Origin: Petrosia ficiformis
Taxonomy: Eukaryota; Porifera; Demospongiae; Haplosclerida; Petrosiidae
Assembly: GCA_947044365.1 (NCBI GenBank)
Contig: OX345649.1
Coordinates: 5,442,687-5,506,686 of the forward strand
Length of the DNA stretch: 64,000 bases
Reading direction: 5' to 3'
Shown piece by piece: positions 50,349 to 61,277 of this stretch. The notes under the pieces are model-generated. The model made no database searches, had not been told where the DNA came from, and worked only from the letters and a program-made list of their open reading frames with translations. Numbering within the stretch: the stretch's first letter is position 1; the number at the start of each line of letters is the position of its first letter. Made by a program: the position numbers and the translations under genes.

Positions 50349-50993
50349 TTCATGTAAATTATAATGATTGTATTTATTAATATGGACTCCATTCAGTATA
50401 AATATTATCTCCATTGCTGTCATTCTATTTTAAATACTTTACTGGAAATTTATATTTTATTTGAGTAGGCAGTAAGATTTAAACTGGCAAAGCGGAAAGA
50501 CTCAGTATACACTACCTACCAATAAAAATATTAATTGCAAGGTAGAATTTTTGTGAACATTCAGATAAAAATGGTGAACTTTCAATAAAATTTGAGAACA
50601 AAAGAATTTCCTTTGTGAACAATTAGAATAACATTTCTGGCAGCCTGCTAAACTGCTACACTGTGGACTGTATGGTGAGTGAAGTAATAGGTTATTTGTT
50701 TGCTTCTATTTCAGACTACAACCAGTTGGAATCTTAAATATAAGAGCTACTTCTGACAGTTGAGGTAATACAGTAATTTTTTTGTTTTCTGCAATGTATT
50801 CATCACCATTCATATATATAATATGTATACATACTAGTAGCCATATATACAGTATATAATATGTATATATATATATACATACTATAGCTAGTAGCCAAAC
50901 GTTAGTTCGTCCAATTCTAGAGCTTAACTGAATTTTGCATATATCAACTATCAACTCTTCTATACAATTGCTGTTTGTGATAATTCAAGAGAA
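50349..50993. other. Intergenic region upstream of the Roc-COR-Death gene
   Basis: AT-rich, with a (TATG/TATA) tract at about 50813-50885. Presumably holds the RFESD 3' end and the promoter and 5' UTR of the next gene. No ORF or RNA gene recognised. Confidence 0.5.
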
Positions 50994-53900
50994 ATGGATG
51001 AGGTATGCTTGAGGTTTCTTATTTCAGTGTCACTAAACAATCTGTTCTTGCATACTTCTCTCTTTTCTACTTACATCACGATAAATTCAGGAACAGGTGG
51101 TAAGTATATCAAATATAGTATTACTGATATTATTTAAATGTATCTTTCATTATAACATGTCATTTGAATCTTAGAAGGTAAGTAGATCTATTAACTTGAT
51201 CAATTCATATCACTTTTGAAATAATATATTAGAAGGTGAGTGAGTAGTTAACTCGTGTAGTATTGATATTATATGACTTCTTTCATAATGAATACACTCA
51301 TAGATAGTAAGTGTATCAAATATACTTAAATGTAATGTATATATTTTTCATGATTTGATTCTTAGGAGGTGAGTGTATATTAAAATGATCATGTGAGAAT
51401 AGTTCCTGATTCATCCATTCATATTTGTGATGCTGACATGCAATACACACACAACATGTATCACTAAATCTATTAGAAAGTAAGTGAATAGTAAATTATT
51501 ATGGAGTTTAATTTCATTATTTCTGTACTGACTCCTTTTTCACAATATGATGAATTACCAGCTGGTTAGTTTTTCATATTTGAATGTTATATAATTTTAT
51601 ATTTCTTTTCATCATGGTTTCCTCTTTCTGATGAATCAACTAGAAAGTAAGTAAAATATATTTATATATTTAATATCTCCACTTACAAATATTCATTTTA
51701 ATTCATATTGTGATGATGTGTTATTGTGAATCTACTAGGAGGTGAGAATAATGAGACTCAATATAATTCATTATTTGCTTTTCTATGCTATGCATAACTC
51801 TCCTTTCATGATGACGACACATGAATCTATTAGCGGGTGAATATAACATACTTATGAATATTCCTTAAATCTACTCTTTACTTTTCTTTTTCCAATCTTG
51901 TCTGTGACTCCTCTTTTCATAATGTGATGACATGTTACTATGACTGATCTACTAGGGGGTGAGTATGAAACTTATCATAATTATTATCTTTTTACTTCTC
52001 TTCTGTGAATCTTACTTTTCATATTGTGATGATATATATGTTAATGTAATCTACTAGATGGTGAGTATGAAGCTCAACATAACTATCTTTTATTTGGCTT
52101 TAATTCTTTCTTGAATTTTATTTTTCATATTGTGATGACATGTCATTGTGAATCTACTAGTTGGTAAGTATAATGAACTTGATATAATTTATTTGCCTTC
52201 CAATCCTGTCTATATAATTCTTCCTTAATTTTCATAATGTGATGACATTACTACTAGGAGGTGAGTATAACACTTCTATTTGCTTTTCTATTTTCAATTC
52301 TGTACAACTCTTCCTTTTCATAATGCGATGATATGTTACTGTGTATCTACTAGTGGGTGAGTATAATGACACTTATCATACTTATGAATATTCATTAAAT
52401 CCTCTATTTGTTTTTCTATTTTTACAACTCTTCCTCTTTATAATGTGATGATGTGTTAATATGTATCTACTAGATGGTGAGTAAGTGAGATTTATCATAT
52501 TATGAATATTCATTAAATTCTCTATTTGCTTTTCTATTTTTCAATTCTGTATAACTCTTCCTCTTTATAATGTGATGATGTATTACTGTGTATCTACTAG
52601 TCGGTGAGTATAATGGCACTTATCATACTTTTGAATAGTCATTAAATTCTCTATTTGCTTTTCAATTCTGTACAACTCTTCATCTTTATAATGTGATGAT
52701 GTGTTACTGTGCATCTACTAGTTGGTGAGTATAATGACACTTACAATAGTTGTGAATATTCATTAATCCTCTATTTGCTTTTCTATTTTTCAATTCTGTA
52801 CAACTCTTCCTCTTTATAATGTGATGATGTGTTATTGTGCATCTACTAGAATGTAAGTATAATGAAACTTACCATACTTATGAATATTCATTAATCCTCT
52901 ATTTGCTTTTCAATTCTGTATAACTCTTCCTCTTTATAATGTGATGATGTGTTATTTAGTACGTAAGTATAATGAAACTTATCATACTTATGAATATTCA
53001 TTAATCCTCTATTTGCTTTTTTTTAATTTTCAAACTCTTCCCTTTATAATGGGATGTATTACTATGTATCTACTAGAGGGTGAGACTTATCATACTTATG
53101 AATATTCATTATTCCTCTATTTGCTTTTTTAATTTTATACAACTCATCCTCTTTATAATGTGATGATGTGTTATTTGTGTATCTACTAGATAGTGAGTAT
53201 AATTAGACTTGTACTTATGAATATTCATTAATCCTTTATTTGTTTTTTCAATTCTGTACAACTCTTCCTCTTTATAATGTTACTGTGTATCTACTAGTTG
53301 GTGAGTATAATGAAACCTATCATACTTATGAATATTCATTAATCCTTTATTTGCTTTTTTTCAATTCTATAAAACTCTTCCTCTTCATAATGTGATGATG
53401 TGTTATTTGTGTATCTACTAGATGGTGAGTATAATTAGACTTGTACTTATGAATATTCATTAATCCTTTATTTGTTTTTTCAATTCTGTACAACTCTTCC
53501 TCTTTATAATGTTACTGTGTATCTACTAGTTGGTGAGTATAATGAAACCTATCATACTTTTGAATATTCGTTAAATCCTCTATTTGCTTTTCAATCCTGT
53601 ATAATTCTTCCTCTTTATAATGTGATGATGTGTTACTGTGTATCCACTAGTCGGTGAGTATAATGACACTTATCATACTTTTGAATAGTCATTAAATCCT
53701 CTATTTGCTTTTCAATTCTGTACAACTCTTCCTCTTCATAATGTGATGATGTATTACTGTGTATCTACTAGTCGGTGAGTATAATGACACTTATCATACT
53801 TTTGAATAGTCATTAAATCCTCTATTTGCTTTTCAATTCTGTATAATTCTTCCTCTTTATAATGTGATGATGTGTTACTGTGTATCTACTAGTCGGTGAG

Positions 53901-56900
53901 CATAATGAAACTTACCATACTTATAAATATTCATTAAATCCTCTATTTGCTTTTCAATTCTGTACTACTCTTTATAATGTGATGATGTGTTCTAGCCTGA
54001 GGATGTAAGTATAATGAAACGTATCATACTTATGAATATTCATTAATCCTCTATTTGCTTTTTCAATTCTGACAACTCTTCATCTTTATAATGTGATGAT
54101 GTGTTACTATACATCTACTAGTTGGTGAGTATCTTACCATACTTATGAATATTCATTAATCCTCTATTTGCTTTTCTATTTTTCAATTCTGTATAACTCT
54201 TTTTATAATATGATGATGTGTTATTGTGCATCTACTAGGATGTAAGTATAATGAACTTATCATACTTATGAATATTCATTAATCCTCTATTTGCTTTTCA
54301 ATTCTGTATAACTCTTCCTCTTCATAATGTGGTGATGTATTACTGTGTATCTACTAGTCAGTGAGTATAATGACACTTATTATACTTATGAATATTCATT
54401 AATCCTCTATTTGCTTTTTAATTCTGTATAATTCTTCCTCTATAATGTGATGATGTGTTACTGTGTATCTACTAGTTGGTGAGTATTTTACAATACTTAT
54501 GAATATTCATTAATCCTCTCTATTTTTCAATTCTGTATAACTCTTCTTTATAATGTGATGGTGTTTACTGTGTATCTACTAGGATGTAAGTATAATGACA
54601 CTTATCATACTTATGAATATTCATTAAATTCTCTATTTGATTTTCAATTCTGTACAACTCTTTATAATGTGATGATGTGTTACTGTGTATCTACTAGTCG
54701 GTCAGTATAATGAAACTTACCGCACTTATGAATATTCATTAATCCTCTATTTGCTTTTTTCAATCCTGTATAACTCTTTCTTTTCACAATGTGATGATGT
54801 ATTACTGTGTATCTACTAGTATGTAAGTATAATGAGACTTATCCAAATATTCTATTTGCTTTTTCAATTCTGTATAACACTTCATAATGTGATGATCTGC
54901 TACTGTGTATCTACTAGTATGTAAGTATGATGAAACTTATTCAAATTACGAATATTCATTATCCTCTATTTGCTTTTCAATTCTGTATACAATTATAATG
55001 TGATGATGCAGCGGCTGAGACCTCCACCAAACATTTGGGGGCTAAATGTGATCGCAGATGAGAAAAGGTGCCACAAGTAACAATTATTCAAACTTTTTTA
55101 ATTTTTTGGGAATCTGCACATGCTGCTTGTCATTATGCTTTTGAAATCTGACATACCTTTGCTGAGTTATAAGCTTTTATGTTGATAAATTCGCATTAGA
55201 ATGAATGAGAACTTTTGTGAAATTTGGCTCATAACTACAAAATACATTTTTGTTACTAGTGGCACGAATGTTGACATCATAGTGATACAAAAATGTATTA
55301 ATAGCTGAATTACAATGTTCAAAACAAAATTAGGGGAGCTCAAACCCCCCTGCCCCTCTCCTCCCTATTTCTCAGCCACTGTGTTGTCATTTTACTGTGC
55401 ATCTATAAGCGTCATTATATAGATATATATATACATACATTATGTACAACATAACATATTTATACCTGTTTTTCTCAAATAGAGAAGTACCCGTATGGAG
55501 GAAGGTATGTATAGATGTTTGTATGCCAATGAAGTTTTGATAATACTATAATAATCATTATGTGATTATGAAGTTAGAACCATGATGCTTACAATAGTTT
55601 TCATGTTTTTGATATTCACTTGACGGGTGAATACGATTTTTATAAGCCATCTTAGTAGTAGTAAACAAAAAAAACTTACTAAGTGATATGCGCTTGTACT
55701 TTTTGGGACTTTGTAAGTATTGATGCAATTTGCTTATTTCTGTTTGTGTATAGCTTATCAAATAGCTCTCTCTCATGGAGAACTTGATGTAGCATATGCC
55801 CGTATCGTGCTACTTGGTCCAGGTGGTGTTGGGAAAAGTAGTCTTAAACGTGGACTTATGGGCTTACCATTTGATGCACAAGCCAACAGCACTATTGTTG
55901 CTGATCTTCAATCAGTACGACATGAGTGGGCCCAAGCAGGAGATCAATGGAGGGAGATGACACCTGAGGATGAGCTTGAAGAATTAGCTCATATGCTAGC
56001 CATAGTCTATCACAACCCAAGAGGTAGTCAAGGACGTCTCGATACAGCAGCCGCTACTAGTCTTTTTGCAAAAGACATGATGCCATCTACTACAAAATGT
56101 TCACAAAGTTACGTTGAAGAAGTAAAAGAAACATTCGTGACTAAAATTTTCTCAAAAGCAATGAAAGTGGCCCAAAAAATGCCTTCCACTGCTGTCAGTC
56201 AGCTAAAACCACAACCTTTCCTTCATATTTGGGATTGTGGTGGTCAACCAGTGTTCTTGGAGGTTCTACCAGCCTTTCTCACTTCTCGTACCATGTTTCT
56301 CCTCCTTTTTGATGCTTCCACTGATTTGAATACCAGAATGAGATCAGTGCGGTACCGCTATGGAAATAAGATTACAGAGGGGGAGACCAGCATGACTACA
56401 CTTGAGCTAATGGAAGGTTGGATGTCAAATATTCATGCCAATCTTATGAGGCATAACGACGAAGGTGTTGCACTGGAGTATCCTAGAGTTATCACTGTTG
56501 GCACTCGGGGAGATAAATTGACTGCTGGTGAAAAAGATGGAGTCAAAAGGACTTTAGAGGAACGAATACAAGGCCAACCTTTCTGTGAAGTAATGGGTAA
56601 AGAGAAGGTCTTCATTGTCGATAATACCACGTCAGGAAAGGGAAGAAGAGAAGATGAAACTTACAGATATTTGAGGAAGGAAATCGATAACTTTACCTCT
56701 AAGAAGCTGATTGTTAGAACGCCAATATCCTGGGTTCTATTTCGCAAGGTCTTACAGATTCTTGTGAAGGAATCAAAAAATACTATCCCCCTCACTGAAG
56801 CAGTTGCTATCGGTAAAGCTTGCAACATCGATCCCAAAGATGTTTCGAAAGTCCTAAAGTTCTATCATGAACTGGGAGTGGTCTTGTTCTACCCTCATAT

Positions 56901-58421
56901 CAAGGGTCTTAGAGATAAAGTTATTCTCAGTCCAAAGTGGTTTGTGGACTGCCTAGGGAAGGTCCTCACACTTGAGGGAAGAGAAGAGTATGATCAAATA
57001 AGGGACATGTGGGATCTTCTTAGGGAGAAAGGCATTCTTTTACAACCTCTATATGCTGCAGCCTGGAGAAGGTGTGAGGGTGTTGAACCAGAAGAGATGA
57101 TTCAACTTCTGGTTCATTTTTGTTTAGCTGCTGAGGTCAAAACCAAACTGTACTACAATCCTAACCTCAAGCAGTTTTTTGTACCTGCCGTGCTGCCAAC
57201 CTTCAATGGAGATTCGTCATCAGCTATTATTCCTGGATATCAACTGAGAGCTACCCCTCTACACATCACATTTCGCACAGGGTATGTAATCCCTGGCTTC
57301 TTCACACGTCTTGTCACTTCCATGGCTCAACAATCATGTAGCCTCCAATTCGATGTTGCTATTTTTCGAAATCGTATCACTTTCCAGTGTGATGTGAATG
57401 ATGTGATACTTACTGAACTGCCAAATACAATCCAGGTTGATCTCTTGCGATATATTCCACATTCTAGCAAAGGCACTCCTACACAGAAAAGTTGCGAAAT
57501 TGTCCAGGTAAAATTGATTGCGCTATGTAATGAATGTACTAATTTAAATATTAATAGTAATGAACTGCGTTATGTACATACAATGTTTTCACTACACAGG
57601 ATCTTCTGAAGACCTGTTGCCAACAAGTAAAAGAATGCCTACAGTTTATTGCTGTACCGATAGAGAAAGAGTTTAAGTTCATATGTCAAGGAAGGGAGTG
57701 TAATTCTTCCTCTGATCCCCACTATCTACGCCATCCTCCTAATGGCATTCACATTTCTTGTGAACGAAGCAGAGTTTTTCGAAATCTCACTTATGAGGAA
57801 GCTTGCTGGTTTCCTGTCGATATTGATGCTGTAATAGCAGAAGAAGAATCTGATGATATAACACAAAGTAAGAATGTTAAATATTGTATCAACACATCTC
57901 TACTTGCACCAATATCTCAGCATTACTGAATACAATGTATTAGCAAGTGTACAATGTTTGTATAATTATATGTTTGTTATTAGGAGCTTGTTATAATGTA
58001 ACAATGTTTAGGAATATAATGACAGATTGTTTAAATGAGGGAATTATTTACATCTATAGTTGTAGGTGCTCAAGTTAAAAGCCGCTCTCCTATATTGAAG
58101 AAATCACCAGAGAGGCAAGATGCTTACAAATTGCTTAAGAAAAAGTCAGCCAACTGGGATGATTTCGCCAGAGATCTGGATATAGAATTAAATTTTCGTG
58201 AGGAATTACAACAAGAAGGTTCTACAAGAACAAGTGGAAGCAAATTAGAGAGAATTCTCATCAAATGGATCGAGTCCGAGTCGTCTGATGTAACATGGAG
58301 CAACCTTATCGAGGTCTTGGAAGGGCTGGAGTTTCTAGACTTAGTGAGAGAAGTTAAAAGTTACTTAGAAAAAGAAGAAGTAATTGAGAAATATAGTCAA
58401 AAAGAGGACTATACAAGTTAG
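50994..58421 (+). CDS. Roc-COR GTPase with C-terminal Death domain and microexon array
   Basis: ROCO-family GTPase (relatives: LRRK, MFHAS1, DAPK1). Proposed exons: 50994-51002 (ATG GAT GAG), 51091-51099 (EQV), 35 three-nt microexons and one further 9-nt exon (53996-54004, PED), then 55483-55504, 55754-57507, 57600-57867, 58066-58421; 843 aa if all are used. Roc domain: P-loop LLGPGGVGKSSLKRGL (about residues 71-86), switch II WDCGGQ (about 211-216), and VGTRGDK in place of NKxD. COR domain about 380-650: PISWVLFRKVLQILV, VSKVLKFYHELGVVLFYPHI, VILSPKWFVDCLGKVLTL. A Death domain (about 745-830) ends the protein: NWDDFARDLDIELNF, LERILIKWIESES, TWSNLIEVLEGLEFLDLVRE. No leucine-rich repeats or kinase. 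The Roc, COR and Death exons are certain; the 5' exons rest on splice signals alone. Roc-COR-Death proteins suggest apoptosis or innate immune signalling. Confidence 0.85.
51091..54990 (+). other. Tandem array of putative single-codon microexons
   Basis: Each unit of about 55-128 bp ends ...TCTACTAG, then 3 nt, then GTGAGTAT or GTAAGTAT. The 3-nt positions start at 51175, 51233, 51304, 51366, 51477, 51562, 51644, 51739, 51834, 51956, 52058, 52161, 52258, 52354, 52474, 52601, 52722, 52850, 52960, 53077, 53190, 53298, 53422, 53530, 53651, 53772, 53893, 54122, 54239, 54358, 54476, 54583, 54698, 54830, 54918. The 9-nt ones start at 51091 (GAACAGGTG) and 53996 (CCTGAGGAT). Codons in order: K K I E K L K E R G M L E W M S L, then N Y R I L M L S S S, (PED), L D S L D S Y Y. 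The core unit contains CTCTATTTGCTTTTCAATTC, TCTTCCTCTTTATAATGTGA and TGATGTGTTACTGTGTATC. 5' units are shorter and diverged; 3' units are about 110-121 bp and similar. Splicing is inferred from signals. Confidence 0.75.
55009..55381. mobile_element. Non-autonomous DNA transposon with CAGYGGCTGAGA ends
   Basis: Begins CAGCGGCTGAGACCTCCACC and ends TATTTCTCAGCCACTG, giving 12-bp inverted termini with one mismatch; the next 20 bp are imperfectly complementary (purine/pyrimidine-rich). CAG...CTG ends suggest the hAT class, but the flanking 8 bp (TGATGATG and TGTTGTCA) are not a clean duplication. It interrupts the last unit of the microexon array: the unit resumes at 55382 as TGTTGTCATTTTACTGTGCA. 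No ORF. Confidence 0.7.
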
Positions 58422-58609
58422 TTCTCACATTAATATAATTACTGGTGTGTCCTTAGTTAGTTTAAATGTTAGCTTATATAATAATACTGTATCATTAGTA
58501 AATGAGTATTTTAATATGTTCAAATATATCTTCCACAGAATATTAACAGTCCTGGTAACCATACCAAGTAACATTATAACTTGAGGTATATTAAATAATT
58601 ATGCATTAC
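58422..58609. other. 3' flank of the Roc-COR-Death gene
   Basis: AT-rich, presumed 3' UTR and polyadenylation region; AATAAT-rich but no single signal stands out. Confidence 0.45.
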
Positions 58610-59075
58610 TTTATAATATCTAATTTTAATAATGTATTCCATTGATTTTGATTTTAATAATGTATTCCATTTGATTTTAATTTTAATAATGTATTCCACT
58701 GATTTTGATTTTAATAATGTATTCCACTGATTTTGATTTTAATAATGTATTCCATTGATTTTAATTTTAATAATGTATTCCACTGATTTTGATTTTAATA
58801 ATGTATTCCACTGATTTTGATTTTAATAATGTATTCCACTGATTTTGATTTTAATAATGTATTCCATTGATTTTAATTTTAATAATGTATTCCACTGATT
58901 TTGATTTTAATAATGTATTCCACTGATTTTGATTTTAATAATGTATTCCACTGATTTTGATTTTAATAATGTATTCCACTGATTTTGATTTTAATAATGT
59001 ATTCCACTGATTTTGATTTTGATTTTGATTTTAATAATGTATTCCATTGATTTTGATTTTAATTAATGTATTCCA
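58610..59075. repeat. ~30 bp AT-rich tandem repeat
   Basis: About fifteen copies of TTTTAATAATGTATTCCACT plus GATTTTGA, with T/C variants (TCCATT or TCCACT) and occasional TGATTTTAA units. The final copies carry extra GATTTT hexamers. Between convergent genes; non-coding. The stretch to 59390 is unremarkable AT-rich DNA. Confidence 0.95.
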
Positions 59076-59394
59076 AGTTACCTTTTATGTGATTAATTAG
59101 TTTTAATTTTCCAATTAATTTTAAAATAGTCATGTGATTTTAAACATTTTTAATCATTTTAAATATTTTTTTGCTATAAATATAATTATTATTTATAATC
59201 CAGATATTTTTATTCTAGTGTATTCCTTTACATTCGTACTAATACGTTAGTCTGGCTGCCCCGCCCCTCACAACTACTAATATAATACATATCTTCTGTT
59301 GTTAATTTTTATAAGTATCAGCACTAAATTATTCCATGTATGTACATAATTATGTACTCTATTATATAATTACTAATAATAATAATTATTATTG

Positions 59395-61000
59395 TGTACA
59401 CATCTACTGTCTACTACACTAGTATGCCATACATACGTACTGTCTACTACCAGTATGCCATACATACGTACTGTCTACTATACCAGTATGCCATACTGTT
59501 ATATTAATCATATAGTATGTACACATGTACTGTTATATTTACTAGTAATCATATCGTATGTACACATGTACTGTTATATCTACTATATAGTAATAATATG
59601 GTATGTACACACGTACTGTTATATCTACTAGTAATCATATAGTATGTACACATGTACTGTTATATCTACTAGTAATCATATCGTATGTACACATGTACTG
59701 TTATATCTACTATATAGTAATAATATGGTATGTACACACGTACTGTTATATCTACTAGTAATCATATAGTATGTACACATGTACTGTTATATCTACTAGT
59801 AATCATATCGTATGTACACATGTACTGTTATATCTACTATATAGTAATCATATCGTATGTACACATGTACTGTTATATCTACTAGTAATCATATCGTATG
59901 TACACATGTACTGTTATATCTACTATATAGTAATAATATGGTATGTACTCATGTACTGTTATATCTACTAGTAATCATATCGTATGTACACATGTACTGT
60001 TATATCTACTAGTAATCATATCGTATGTACACATGTACTGTTATATCTACTATATAGTAATAATATGGTATGTACTCATGTATATACTGTTATATCTACT
60101 AGTAATCATATAGTATGTACACATGTACTGTTATATCTACTAGTAATCATATTGTATGTACACATGTACTGTTATATCTACTATATAGTAATAATATGGT
60201 ATGTACACATGTACTGTTATATCTACTAGTAATCATATCGTATGTACACATGTACTGTTATATCTACTAGTAATCATATAGTATGTACACATGTACTGTT
60301 ATATCTACTAGTAATCATATCGTATGTACACATGTACTGTTATATCTACTAGTAATCATATAGTATGTACACATGTACTGTTATATCTACTAGTAATCAT
60401 ATAGTATGTACACATGTACTGTTATATCTACTAGTAATCATATGGTATGTACACATGTACTGTTATATCTACTAGTAATCATATCGTATGTACACATGTA
60501 CTGTTATATCTACTAGTAATCATATCGTATGTACACATGTACTGTTATATCTACTAGTAATCATATAGTATGTACACATGTACTGTTATATCTACTAGTA
60601 ATCATATCGTATGTACACATGTACTGTTATATCTACTAGTAATCATATAGTATGTACACATGTACTGTTATATCTACTAGTAATCATATCGTATGTACAC
60701 ATGTACTGTTATATCTACTATATAGTAATAATATGGTATGTACACATGTACTGTTATATCTACTAGTAATCATATTGTATGTACACATGTACTGTTATAT
60801 CTACTATATAGTAATAATATGGTATGTACTCATGTACTGTTATATCTACTAGTAATCATATAGTATGTACACATGTACTGTTATATCTACTAGTAATCAT
60901 ATGGTATGTACACATGTACTGTTATATCTACTATATAGTAATAATATGGTATGTACTCATGTACTGTTATAAGCATATAATATATGTACTCATGTACAGT
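59395..61000. repeat. ~43 bp satellite, 1.6 kb
   Basis: About 37 copies of GTATGTACACATGTACTGTT plus ATATCTACTAGTAATCATAT. Variants carry ATAGTAATAATATG in place of AGTAATCATATC, and the variants alternate in higher-order groups of two to four units. The unit is rich in palindromes (TGTACACATGTAC, ACTAGT). All the small open frames here (YTCTVIST- or YVHMYCYI-type) are periodic artefacts. Confidence 0.96.
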
Positions 61001-61277
61001 ACTATGGTAGTACATACTATATGATGAGATGTGATAGTCATATGTAGGAGTTTCCTGCTTTGAAATTGTTTTAATATAAACAGTACACAAATAGAATGTC
61101 GAGCCAACAGATTGCAAAGCCCAAATATTTCATAAACCTGTATTAATAACCTGTAATATTAATAGTATAGTCACTCGTTATTGAATATTTGAACCACCTG
61201 TTAAATCACACAAAATTAATGTAATAGTAATTAATTATTATACATGAAATAGACGGAAGAACATATATCATGTTTTT

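Noticed and set aside
51091..61000. CRISPR-like array
   Set aside because: The repeats are contiguous and spacers are absent or homologous; the host is clearly eukaryotic, so tandem repeats explain it.
59392..61117. Several 66-81 codon frames
   Set aside because: Periodic translations of the 43-bp satellite.
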